Shown here: in pieces, positions 43,820-52,843 of the stretch
Layout: every line of letters begins with the position of its first letter
Numbering within the stretch: position 1 is the stretch's first letter
NCBI GenBank assembly: GCA_004001285.1
Contig: AP018697.1
Span: 2,356,001-2,420,000, forward strand
Origin: Arthrobacter sp. MN05-02
GTDB lineage: Bacteria > Actinomycetota > Actinomycetes > Actinomycetales > Micrococcaceae
Length of the DNA stretch: 64,000 nt
Reading direction: 5' to 3'
Notes under the pieces: model-generated
Databases searched by the model: none
Told to the model about the DNA's origin: nothing
What the model saw: the letters and a program-made list of their open reading frames with translations, nothing else
Position numbers and translations under genes: made by a program

Positions 43820-45349
43820 GTGAAACGGACACCCATGGAACTTGCTGCCATCGCCAGCGCCGCGGTACCTGGCCTGGCTCCGACAGGGGTCGCCGGTGCT
43901 CCCGATGATGCTGCCGATTTCGACTCGGCGCTGCTGGTCGACGACGCCGGGAAGCAGTGGCGGGTGCGCTCGCCGAAGCATGCCGAAGCGAGTATGCGGC
44001 TCGAGACCGAACTGCAGGCGCTGCGCGCCTTCACCCCGGCCGTCAAGGCAGAACTCCCCTTCCTCATCCCGCACATGGCCGGCAGCGTCCGCCAGGGCGA
44101 GCTCAGCACCTTCGTGTACTCCCACCTCGCCGGCACCACCAGGACGCTGGAGGCACTCACCGCCGGTGGACGCACGATGGCGCAGGAAGTGGGCCGGGTC
44201 ATCGCCGCGATCCACGCCCTGCCGAAGGACATGGTGCAGCGGGCGGACCTGCCCAGCTACGAAGCCGACGAGTACCGCCAGCGCAAGCTGAACGAACTCG
44301 ATCAGGCCGCGACCACGGGCAAGATCCCGTCGATCCTGCTGCGCCGGTGGGAGCACGCGCTGGAGGATGTCGCCCTGTGGCGATTCAGCCCGACGGTGGT
44401 GCACGGAGACCTGCACGAGGACCACCTCCTGGTCGCCGCCGGCCGCGTGTCGGCGGTCACGGGCTGGACGGATCTGTGCATCGGAGATCCCGCGGAGGAC
44501 TTCGCGTGGCTGGCAGCCGCCGAGGACGCCCCCTTCGTCGACGCCGTCCATGCGGCCTATGCACAGGCCAGGGCGACCGCCGTTGACCCCCATCTGTGGC
44601 GGCGGGCGGCGCTCGCCGCCGAGTTCGCGCTCGCGCAGTGGCTGGTACGCGGCATCGCCCTCGAGGATGCCGCGATGATCCACGAGGCGGAGGAGATGCT
44701 GGCCACCCTCGAAGCGGATGTCGAGTCCATCGAGCGCGAGCAGCACGAAGCCGCCGAGCGGGCCCGGCACGCCCACGAGGTGCGCCTCGAATGGGGCAAC
44801 GAGCACGGCACCGACGCGCACGACGACCACGACCGGCACTGGCAGGACCAGGACGGCGTACCCGGAGCCGACGACCTGCCCGGAGGCCACCGGGACAGCG
44901 TCGAGACCGGCGCGCATGATCCCGTCCGCGAACCGCGCGATAGGGCGGCGCACGACAGGTCCGTCCAGGATGCGCGATCGGGCTCGGGCAGCGGCCACGT
45001 CGGGCAGGATCGGACCGGGAGCCACGCCTACGACCCGGACGCACCCGTGGCGGACCACGGCCCCGGCTCCTCCCGGCTGCAGGCGTCGACCTCTTCCCGG
45101 CACCACGACGACCACTCGGCCGACCGATCCGGCGACCACTCCGAGGGCCGGTCCGGGCACCACCCCGGCGAGGCGGACTCCGCCACGCCGTCCGGAGCTT
45201 CACCGGCCTACCTGCGCCTGACGGCCGGACGGCAGCGCACCGTCGGTACGTCGACGAAGGTCACCCTGCTCCGGAGCAGCGGACCGGTGGCCGGGTCCCC
45301 GGACGACGTGGCGACCTCGGCACTGCCGATCGTGTCCTTCGGCAGCTGA
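43820..45349 (+). CDS. Aminoglycoside/macrolide phosphotransferase-like protein with His/Asp-rich tail
   Basis: A 509-residue protein. Residues 1-315 form a phosphotransferase (APH) kinase fold, with the catalytic loop VVHGDLHEDHLLV and the metal-binding aspartate in IGDPAEDFAWL. Members are often called macrolide 2'-phosphotransferase, but this chromosomal form lies between DNA-repair genes in many Micrococcaceae and probably acts on an unknown small substrate; resistance is not claimed. The C-terminal 190 residues are disordered and unusually rich in His and Asp (for example DAHDDHDRHWQDQDG and SSRHHDDHSADRS). GTG 43820 gives VKRTPMELAAIA; ATG 43835 is the alternative. Confidence 0.7.
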   Translation: MKRTPMELAAIASAAVPGLAPTGVAGAPDDAADFDSALLVDDAGKQWRVRSPKHAEASMRLETELQALRAFTPAVKAELPFLIPHMAGSVRQGELSTFVYSHLAGTTRTLEALTAGGRTMAQEVGRVIAAIHALPKDMVQRADLPSYEADEYRQRKLNELDQAATTGKIPSILLRRWEHALEDVALWRFSPTVVHGDLHEDHLLVAAGRVSAVTGWTDLCIGDPAEDFAWLAAAEDAPFVDAVHAAYAQARATAVDPHLWRRAALAAEFALAQWLVRGIALEDAAMIHEAEEMLATLEADVESIEREQHEAAERARHAHEVRLEWGNEHGTDAHDDHDRHWQDQDGVPGADDLPGGHRDSVETGAHDPVREPRDRAAHDRSVQDARSGSGSGHVGQDRTGSHAYDPDAPVADHGPGSSRLQASTSSRHHDDHSADRSGDHSEGRSGHHPGEADSATPSGASPAYLRLTAGRQRTVGTSTKVTLLRSSGPVAGSPDDVATSALPIVSFGS

Positions 45350-45418
45350 CGCCGGGGCCTCGCGCCCGTCCCGACGTCCCTCGGTGTATCGCCGGCGGAC
45401 TACCCGGCAGCGCGGCCG

Positions 45419-45496
45419 GGCCGGCTCCTGCCTCCACCTCCGGTCCTCGGACGGACGTCGCGGCCCCTCCCCCGGACTGAGGGTCAGGAGCCGGCC
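45419..45496. repeat. Long-range inverted repeat between convergent genes
   Basis: Perfect 12-base arms GGCCGGCTCCTG (45419-45430) and CAGGAGCCGGCC (45485-45496) flank 54 bases. The right arm overlaps the adnB stop codon. It could form a bidirectional terminator; the loop is long. Confidence 0.4.
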
Positions 45497-48400
45497 GCGG
45501 TGTCCGCCGCTGCGATGATGGCTTCCAGCTCCGCCGCATCGGCGAGGTCGTGCGGACGCACGACGAGGTTGTCGGCGACGTAGAAGAAGGCCGCCCGGAC
45601 CGTGTCGAGCGGCACTTCCTTCAGGCGCGACCAGGCAAGACGGTACACCGCCAGCTGCACGGCCTTGGCGGCGCGGCGGTCCGGGGAGGGCGGGCGGCCG
45701 GTCTTCCAGTCGATCAGGTCCCACCCGCCGTCGGCGTCCCTGAAGACGGCGTCGATCCGGCCGCGCACCACGATGCTGCCGATCTTCGTCTCGATGGGGA
45801 CCTCGATGGCGGCGGGCTCACGGAGGGCCCACTCGGACCGCTCGAAGATGGCGGCCATGTCCTTCAGGCCGAGTGTCTCGTCCACGTAGGCGTCCGCTCC
45901 ACCCGGGTACTCCCCGAGGTCGAGCATGCCGCCGGCCCCGTAGAACTCCTCGATCCAGGCGTGGAACGCCGTGCCCTTGCGGGCCGCCGTACCGGGCCGG
46001 CGCGGCAGCGGGCGCCGCAGTTGCTGCATGACCGCATCCGGATCTTCCCGGAGCTCCACGAGAGTCGATGCGGAGATGTGCGACGGCAGGGTGAGCGGCA
46101 ACCGTTCGCGTTCGCGGGCCTGCCGGGCCAGCGCGAGGCGGACCTCCGGCCCCCACCGCCCTCCATCGACGTCCACCTCGAGCGCGGGGGCTGCGGCCTG
46201 CTCCAGGACGGCCTGCGCAGCGCGTTCCATCGAGCTCCGGCGGGGCCCGAGCGGGTCGAAGGGCCAGCTGGCGCGTTCCGGCCGGGCATTCGCAGGGTTC
46301 GTGTCGCCCTGGTGCTCCTCCTGCAGCCAGTGCGGCAGGGTGTACCCGGCGGCGCCGGCCACGGCGAGGGTCACCAGATCATCCAGGTAGGCCGAAGGAC
46401 CGGAGGGTTTGGACCGTCCGCCGCCCCAGGCCGAGGAGGTGCAGACCAGGGCGTGCTTGGCCCGCGTGAACGCGACGTAGGCGAGCCGGCGTTCCTCCCG
46501 TTCCGCGTGCGCCCTGGCTTCCTCCGTGAATTCCTTCTCGCTGGCGAGCCACTCCTTCTGGTCCTGCTGCTCCCAGTCCCAGTGCGGCAGCTCGGCAGCG
46601 TCGCCGCGCAGCGGCCACGGGATCGAGGAGTCGCCGCTGCTCCACCGCGAGTCCTTCCCGCTCGGGAAGGAGCCCTCGTTGAGGCCCGGCACGAACACGA
46701 CGTCCCACTCCAGCCCTTTCGAGGCGTGGACCGTCAGCAGCTGCACCGCGTCCCTGCTCGCCTCGAGCTGCGCCACGGGCAGCCCGTCCTCCTCCTGGTC
46801 CGCCGCTTCGAGCCATGCGAGGAAGGCCGGGAGGTCGACCCGCTCGGCGGTCGAGACGAATCCTGCGACGGCCTCCGTGAACGCGTCGAGATTGCGGCGT
46901 GCCTCATGGATGCTCACGCCCGGCTTGGCGGCCACCTCGATGTCCAGCAGGATGGTGCGCTCCACCTCCCCGATCATGCTGCCGAGGTCGTCCCCCACGA
47001 AGCCGCGGAGCGCGCGCAGTTCGTGCCGGAGGGCATCGAGCCGCCGCCGCGCGGTGTCACTCAGCGTCCGCCCGGAGGAGGACACCCAGCCGGTCGGCGG
47101 GAGGTAGTCCACGGCTTCCACCAAACTGCCGGCCTCGGCCAGATCCGGTGCGACGACGGCGTCCCGGCTCTGGTCGTCGTCGAGCTCCTCCCCTGCGGTG
47201 TTGCCGCGCCTGAACATCGCCTCGCGGGTACGGGCGAGCTGCCTCGACCAGTCACCCAGTGCCATGAGGTCTGCCGGCCCCAACCGCCATCGTGCTCCCG
47301 ACAGGAGACGCAGCATCGAGTCCGAGCGGTCGGGGTCGCCCAGCACCCTGAGGGTGGCCAGCAGGTCGACGATCTCGGGCGTCCGCAGCAGGCCGCCGAG
47401 GCCCACCACCTGGACCGGGACGCCTGCACGCTCCAGTTCCCGACGGATCGGCTCGAACTGCTTGCGTCCCCTGCACAGGACGGCCATCGTCGGACGGAGG
47501 GGATTCCCGGCGTCGTCGGTCTCGAAGCTCCGGCGCCGCTGGCGCAGGACCTCCCGCGTCACCGCCTCCGCTTCGCTCAGGAGGGACGGGGCCGCTGGAC
47601 CGGCAGGGGATGCACCGTCGTCGGTGGCACCGGCACCCCCGACAGGCGCATCGGTGAGGAAGCGCCCCAGCGTCACCTCACCCAGGGGTGCCCCGGGGCG
47701 CGCGACGAGTCCGGGGACCTGCTGGACAGTGGTGTTGCGGAGCCATGGCGCGGGCACGTTCAGGGGCGCCGACACCGTGTTCGCCGCCTCGAGGATAGAG
47801 GTCGAGTTACGCCACGCGACCGACAGGTGGGCTACGTCCGACGGCGCCCGCCCCTGCCCGGTCACCCGCGGGAACGCAGTGCGGAAGGTGGCCAGCTGGC
47901 CCGCCGAGGCTCCCCTGAAGCCGTAGATCGACTGGTGGGGATCGCCCACGGCCGTGACGGAACGACCGTCGGCGAAGAGCCTCGAGAACAGCACCATCTG
48001 GGCGTGGGAGGTGTCCTGGAACTCGTCCAGGAGCACCACCCTGTACTTCTCGCGCTCCATCCTGCCGGCCTCCGGTATGTCCCGCGCGATCCGCGCTGCG
48101 AGGGAGACCAGGTCGCCGAAGTCGAGCTGGCGGCGTGCGAGCTTGGCGGCGGCGTAGCGCTCCGCGAGTTCCGTCACGGTGACGCGGGTGCGCAGCTTGT
48201 CGAGCAGCTCCTGCACCTTCTGCGTGGCAGCCCTGGTGGACCCCGCGACGTAGGGCTGGGCGACGACGGAATCGATGTGGCGACGGAGCTCGTCCCGGAC
48301 GGTCCCGGGCGTGACGAGGTGCTCCGCGCACTCACCGGCCATGTCCAGCACCGCCTTCACGAGCGTGCTCTTGGCGGCCGTGAAGTGTTCCCATTCGCCG

Positions 48401-48909
48401 TCGTACGCCTCCACGACGGAGTGGGCGAGCTGCCAGGACTGGGCCGTGCCGAGCATGACCGAGTCACGCTCGACCCCGATGCGCAGGCCGTAGTCCTGGA
48501 CGATGCCGTTCGCGAAGGAGTGGTAGGTGGAGATGGCGGGGTCGAGCCGGTCGAGCGCATCCCCGCCTGCGATCTGGCGATCGTCCTCGGCGAGTGCCGA
48601 ATAGAGCTGCGCGAGCCGCTGCCGGACGCGGGAGGCGAGCTCGCCCGCCGCCTTGCGGGTGAAGGTGACTCCGAGGATCTGCTCGGGCCGCACGAGCCCG
48701 TTGGCGACGAGCCAGACGACCCTGTCGGCCATCGTCTTGGTCTTCCCCGAACCGGCTCCGGCGATGACGAGGAGGGGTTCGAGCGGGGCCTCGATGACGC
48801 GGGCCTGGTCCTCGGTCGGGTACTGTACCGGGGCGTCCGGGTCGGTGTGGAGCAGTTCCGCCAGTCGGCGGGCGGAGTAGGTCGGGGTCGGGCGCGACTC
48901 GGCCGTCAC
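45484..48909 (-). CDS. adnB: AdnB, motor-nuclease subunit of the AdnAB recombination complex
   Basis: A 1141-residue UvrD/RecB-like protein. The N-terminal SF1 motor has Walker A AGAGSGKTKT, motif II LLDEFQDTSHAQ, SIYGFRGAS, and motif VI YVAFTRAKHALV. A C-terminal RecB-type nuclease domain has the motif DLIDWKTGRPP after a catalytic aspartate in RIDAVFRD. In mycobacteria AdnAB resects double-strand breaks in place of RecBCD, with AdnB providing most of the motor. The order after AdnA and a GTGA overlap (48906-48909) support this assignment. Confidence 0.9.
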   Translation of the reverse strand: MTAESRPTPTYSARRLAELLHTDPDAPVQYPTEDQARVIEAPLEPLLVIAGAGSGKTKTMADRVVWLVANGLVRPEQILGVTFTRKAAGELASRVRQRLAQLYSALAEDDRQIAGGDALDRLDPAISTYHSFANGIVQDYGLRIGVERDSVMLGTAQSWQLAHSVVEAYDGEWEHFTAAKSTLVKAVLDMAGECAEHLVTPGTVRDELRRHIDSVVAQPYVAGSTRAATQKVQELLDKLRTRVTVTELAERYAAAKLARRQLDFGDLVSLAARIARDIPEAGRMEREKYRVVLLDEFQDTSHAQMVLFSRLFADGRSVTAVGDPHQSIYGFRGASAGQLATFRTAFPRVTGQGRAPSDVAHLSVAWRNSTSILEAANTVSAPLNVPAPWLRNTTVQQVPGLVARPGAPLGEVTLGRFLTDAPVGGAGATDDGASPAGPAAPSLLSEAEAVTREVLRQRRRSFETDDAGNPLRPTMAVLCRGRKQFEPIRRELERAGVPVQVVGLGGLLRTPEIVDLLATLRVLGDPDRSDSMLRLLSGARWRLGPADLMALGDWSRQLARTREAMFRRGNTAGEELDDDQSRDAVVAPDLAEAGSLVEAVDYLPPTGWVSSSGRTLSDTARRRLDALRHELRALRGFVGDDLGSMIGEVERTILLDIEVAAKPGVSIHEARRNLDAFTEAVAGFVSTAERVDLPAFLAWLEAADQEEDGLPVAQLEASRDAVQLLTVHASKGLEWDVVFVPGLNEGSFPSGKDSRWSSGDSSIPWPLRGDAAELPHWDWEQQDQKEWLASEKEFTEEARAHAEREERRLAYVAFTRAKHALVCTSSAWGGGRSKPSGPSAYLDDLVTLAVAGAAGYTLPHWLQEEHQGDTNPANARPERASWPFDPLGPRRSSMERAAQAVLEQAAAPALEVDVDGGRWGPEVRLALARQARERERLPLTLPSHISASTLVELREDPDAVMQQLRRPLPRRPGTAARKGTAFHAWIEEFYGAGGMLDLGEYPGGADAYVDETLGLKDMAAIFERSEWALREPAAIEVPIETKIGSIVVRGRIDAVFRDADGGWDLIDWKTGRPPSPDRRAAKAVQLAVYRLAWSRLKEVPLDTVRAAFFYVADNLVVRPHDLADAAELEAIIAAADTAAGS

Positions 48910-51900
48910 TGCGTCACCTGCTTTCCTTCTTCACACAGCGGACAGATCTCCGGCAGGCGACAGCCGCTCCCGCCGAAGCCCGAGCGGCGTGGATCGTGGA
49001 TGGTGTCGAAGGTCGCGGCCGCCATAAGGACGGCGGCGTCCTCGATCATGGTCCGCGCCCACGTGTCCTCGGGGCCCACGGGTGGCTGTTCCTGGACGGA
49101 GATCCCCTTCGCCTTGGTCCCCAGCTGGACGAGGGACGCCCCACCCGGCTCCAGCGACCCGGGTCCCGCGCTCACGCCTCCGTCCGCGTCGGCAGGCTCC
49201 TTGCCGGCGTCGGCGTCCGAGGTGTCGAGCAGGGCTCCCGAGGCGACGGCGGTCTGGTAGGCGGCGAGCTGCGGATGACGGGCGATGTCCGCGCCGACGG
49301 GCGCGCTCTTCCCCGTCTTCAGGTCGACGACCACGAACCTGCCGTCGGCGTCGAGTTCCAACCGGTCGATCTGGCCGCGCAGGCGGGCGATCCTGTCCGC
49401 ACCCTCGATCCTCACGTCGAGGTCCACGGAGAAGTCGACCTCCGTCGCCTGCAGCGACCGGCCCGCCTGCCGCATCCACAGCACGTACGCGGCCAGCTTC
49501 CGTACCATGCCCTCCGCCCGCCGGAAGTCGGACCGGCCCTCCCAGGAGTCCTTCATGCCGAGCTGCGGCCAGCGCCGTTCGAGTTCCCGGACGTACTCGG
49601 TGCCGCTCGCCTCCGGCATGTCCTGTGCGATCTGGTGCACGAGTGTCCCGAGGGAGCGTGCGAAGTCCGTGGTCCGCTCCCCTCCGGCCGCCGACACGAA
49701 CCAGCTCAGGGGTGAGGTGAGTACCGACTCGACCTTCGAGGGTGACACGGGGATGGGCTGATCCTGCGGGACAACCGGCTCCTCGCTGCTCAAATCCAGG
49801 ACGCCCCACCACTGTGCAGGGTGGGCTCCCGGTACCGGCGGCTCGAGGACGGCCATCCGGCCGAGATGCCGGACGGCCCCGCCGGACAGCGCGGCGCCGG
49901 CCTGCGGATCCTGCGCGAACTTGCGCAGCTCGGCGACGAGGGCGCGCAGCGTGACGGGCCGCAGGACCTCGGTCCGTGGGCGCTGGGCGGTGCCGGGAGG
50001 AAGCGGGTCCAGGACGTCGAGGAACTGGGACGGCTGCTCGTCCTGGGAGGCGACGGCGCAGCACACCAGCTCCTGGGTGGCGCGGGACACGGCGAGGGAG
50101 AACGTGCGCAGCTCGTCGAAACGGATGTCCTGCAGCAGGGACACGGGGTCCCGGTTGCTCCGGAACGACTCGCCGTGGTCGAGCAGCGCGCGGAGCTCGC
50201 CGGATCCGAGGAGCTCGCCGCGCAGCCTGAGGTTCGGCCAGACACCGTCCTGCACGCCGGCCACGATCACGAGGGGCCAGTGACGACCGGCTGCACTCGC
50301 CGGCGTGAGTACCGACACCGAGGCCTGGCGGGTGGTGCGCTGTGCGAGGGTGTCCATGGGGATGTCCTGGCTGAGGATGTAGTCGAGGAACAGGCCCGGA
50401 TCCGCGCCCGGCATCTGTTCCACGAAGCGTTCCGCCGTGTGGAACAGGGCCATCATCGCGTCCAGGTCCCGATCGGCGCGCGTCGACGACGGCCCCTCCG
50501 ACAGGGCCGCGCCCGACCACTGCTGCGCGAGGCCGGAGGCCGACCACAGCGCCCACAGGACGGTCTCCGGGTCGCTGCCGGGATCGGCGACCGCAGCCCT
50601 CCCCGCGTCGAGCATCCGGTGCAGGCGCCGCACGGGCGCGCCCTCGGAGGGCAGCGCGGCGATCTCCTCGGGCGAGGCGAACAGTGCCGTCAGGAGCTCG
50701 TCACTCGTGCGGCCTCCACCCTGCTGCAGTTCCGTGCGTCGCAGGACCTGGCGGAGGCGCCGGAGTTCCAGGCTGCCCGCGCCGCCGATCCGCGACGTGA
50801 GCAGCGAAATGCACAGCTCGGTGTCGAGCTCACCGCGTCCCACGACCACCGCGTACAGGTCCAGCAGCGGACGGACGGCGGGTTCCTCCCGGATGGCCGT
50901 CTCCGCCGCGGGCACGTTGACGGCGATGCCCTGCGCCGTCAGGAAGCGCTGCACCGCGGACACCTGCGCGCCGTTCCGGACGATGACGGCGATGTCGTCG
51001 AGGCTGCGTCCGCCGAACAGGTGGGCTTCGAGCACCCGCTGCGTGACGAAGCGCTGCTCGTGGAAGGCGCTGTCGAGCACATGGGCGGACACCGCCCGGC
51101 CGGGTGTCCCGCTCCCCACCGTCACATCGGCGGCCGCGGCGTCCTGGCGCGGGTACTGCCGGGCGTCCACGTCGGCGTCCTCCGGCCGGTGCGGCTGGGA
51201 CCGGTAGGCGGTACTCACGCCCGTGGTCGAGATGCGCACGGCGACATTGCTCCACGCCTCGGCCAGCCGGCCGTGCAGCGTCAGCGACGCGGGCAGGGTC
51301 ACCGTCGTCAGGCCGCCGCCCCGCCGGAAGAGGGTGGAGAGACGCCCGGTCAGTTCGGGACGGGCTCCGCGGAAGCCTTGTGCCACGGTGTCGGGGCAGG
51401 AGGTCACGACCACGTCCTTCCCCGCTCCGATGAGGCCCAGCAGTGCGTGGACGGCGGGATTCGCCTCCTGGTAGTCGTCGACGAGCACGAGCTGCAGGCG
51501 TCTGCGCTCCCTGTCGAGGAAGTCGCGGTCGGTCTCGAGGAGCTCCCGTGCCGCCGTGAGGATTCCCGCCGGGTCGAAGGCTTCGGGCATGCGGAGATCG
51601 AGGACGTCGCGGTATTCGCGGTACAGCGCGGCCGCCGCAACCCAGTCCGGCCGGTCGAACCGCTCGCCCCAGGCCGCCAGGTCGTCGGCCGGCACACCGT
51701 ACTCGCTCACACGGTCGAACAGGTCGCGGATCTCCTGCCGGAAACCCCGCGTCGGCAGCGCGAGGGCCAGGCCCACGGGCCAGGCGAGCTCGGGGGCGCC
51801 GTCACGTCCGTGCCCAGAGAGGAGCCCCTTGATGATGAGGTCCTGCTCGGCTCCGGACAGGAGCCGGGGCGGCCGCGTGATGGCGGGGGTGCGACCCTCG

Positions 51901-52259
51901 GCCCGGGCGCGGCGGATGAGGTCGAACGCGTAGGAGGCCCAGGTGCGGGCAGGGGCGGTGCTGATGCTGCGCTCGAGCTTGGCGGTGAGCTCGTCGCGGA
52001 GCCTCGTCGCCGCGGCACGCGTGGGGCCGAGGAGGAGGAGCCCCTCGGGATCCACGCGCCCCGCCCCGATCCGCAGGACCGCGAGGTCCGTGAGCAGCGA
52101 GGACTTCCCGCTCCCGGGAGCGCCGAGGACGAGGACCTGACCGGGAACGTCCCGCAGCGACTCGAGGACGGCGTCGTAGCCGACCGCCGGGCCGGCGGCG
52201 GGCCCGGCCGCGGTGCCGCCGGCGGATGCCGTCGGAGCATCATGGAGCGTGCTGGTCAT
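48906..52259 (-). CDS. adnA: AdnA, partner helicase-nuclease of AdnAB
   Basis: A 1117-residue protein. After an alanine-rich start, Walker A is LGAPGSGKSSLL and motif II reads VDDYQEANP, with Asp in place of the usual Glu, consistent with the weakened AdnA motor. The C-terminal nuclease domain has RGQIDRLELDADGRFVVVDLKTGK. The extreme C-terminus has CRLPEICPLC, a cysteine cluster that could belong to an Fe-S or zinc site. The ATG at 52259 has no clear ribosome site. It lies 57 bases after an alkyltransferase-like gene on the same strand and directly before adnB. Mycobacterial synteny agrees. Confidence 0.88.
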   Translation of the reverse strand: MTSTLHDAPTASAGGTAAGPAAGPAVGYDAVLESLRDVPGQVLVLGAPGSGKSSLLTDLAVLRIGAGRVDPEGLLLLGPTRAAATRLRDELTAKLERSISTAPARTWASYAFDLIRRARAEGRTPAITRPPRLLSGAEQDLIIKGLLSGHGRDGAPELAWPVGLALALPTRGFRQEIRDLFDRVSEYGVPADDLAAWGERFDRPDWVAAAALYREYRDVLDLRMPEAFDPAGILTAARELLETDRDFLDRERRRLQLVLVDDYQEANPAVHALLGLIGAGKDVVVTSCPDTVAQGFRGARPELTGRLSTLFRRGGGLTTVTLPASLTLHGRLAEAWSNVAVRISTTGVSTAYRSQPHRPEDADVDARQYPRQDAAAADVTVGSGTPGRAVSAHVLDSAFHEQRFVTQRVLEAHLFGGRSLDDIAVIVRNGAQVSAVQRFLTAQGIAVNVPAAETAIREEPAVRPLLDLYAVVVGRGELDTELCISLLTSRIGGAGSLELRRLRQVLRRTELQQGGGRTSDELLTALFASPEEIAALPSEGAPVRRLHRMLDAGRAAVADPGSDPETVLWALWSASGLAQQWSGAALSEGPSSTRADRDLDAMMALFHTAERFVEQMPGADPGLFLDYILSQDIPMDTLAQRTTRQASVSVLTPASAAGRHWPLVIVAGVQDGVWPNLRLRGELLGSGELRALLDHGESFRSNRDPVSLLQDIRFDELRTFSLAVSRATQELVCCAVASQDEQPSQFLDVLDPLPPGTAQRPRTEVLRPVTLRALVAELRKFAQDPQAGAALSGGAVRHLGRMAVLEPPVPGAHPAQWWGVLDLSSEEPVVPQDQPIPVSPSKVESVLTSPLSWFVSAAGGERTTDFARSLGTLVHQIAQDMPEASGTEYVRELERRWPQLGMKDSWEGRSDFRRAEGMVRKLAAYVLWMRQAGRSLQATEVDFSVDLDVRIEGADRIARLRGQIDRLELDADGRFVVVDLKTGKSAPVGADIARHPQLAAYQTAVASGALLDTSDADAGKEPADADGGVSAGPGSLEPGGASLVQLGTKAKGISVQEQPPVGPEDTWARTMIEDAAVLMAAATFDTIHDPRRSGFGGSGCRLPEICPLCEEGKQVTQ

Positions 52260-52316
52260 GGTTCTAGACCATCACATCCCACGGACAATCGAGGGCATGC
52301 GCGGGGGTGTCCTGCA

Positions 52317-52769
52317 TTACTGTCCGGCGCGGCCCAGGGACGCGCCGAGAGCGGCCACCAGGGCCAGTTCCCCGACGGACGGCGACCAGCGTGCACGCCC
52401 CAGGTCGACGCGGTAGTCCCCCGGGTCCGCCGGCCCCGACGGCGCCACCAGGGGGGTGCCCTCGGCGTCGTACCGGGCACGGGCGTCCTGTTCCAGTCCG
52501 CGGGGCGGCAGGCCTCCGGCCCGGAGGACGCGCCACCACGGGACGGCGCGGGTGCTGTGCGACAACGCCCTCCCCACCTGGCGCGGTCCACCGGCCTCCA
52601 GCAGTTCGGCGACGTCGCCGTAGGTCAGGACCATTCCCTGCGGGATCAGCTCCGCGACGGACAGGACCGCCTCCGCGTACCCCGCCGGATCACCGGGCCG
52701 GCGGCGCGCAGGACCGGGGACGAGGGCGTCGCTGCGGGCAGGAGCGACGCCATGGACTCGTGCATGCAT
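52317..52769 (-). CDS. Alkyltransferase-like protein (ATL), MGMT family without active cysteine
   Basis: A 150-residue protein with the DNA-binding domain of O6-alkylguanine-DNA alkyltransferase (IPQGMVLTYGDVAELLEAGG, PRQVGRALSHS). The active-site PCHRV is replaced by PWWRV, so the alkyl-accepting cysteine is missing. This defines ATL proteins, which bind O6-alkylguanine, flip it and hand it to nucleotide excision repair. The first 30 residues are unconserved. It heads the ATL-adnA-adnB block and diverges from the exonuclease gene. Confidence 0.88.
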   Translation of the reverse strand: MHARVHGVAPARSDALVPGPARRRPGDPAGYAEAVLSVAELIPQGMVLTYGDVAELLEAGGPRQVGRALSHSTRAVPWWRVLRAGGLPPRGLEQDARARYDAEGTPLVAPSGPADPGDYRVDLGRARWSPSVGELALVAALGASLGRAGQ

Positions 52770-52843
52770 CCGCCCACCCTAGCCCGGCCCGCGGAGCGGA
52801 GCGCCGGAAGCGATTGGTCGGACCCCGCCGGTACCGTGGGGCC

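Noticed and set aside
43820..45349. Macrolide resistance gene
   Set aside because: The kinase fold is present, but the chromosomal repair-gene context, lack of mobile elements and an unrelated tail give no support for a resistance role.
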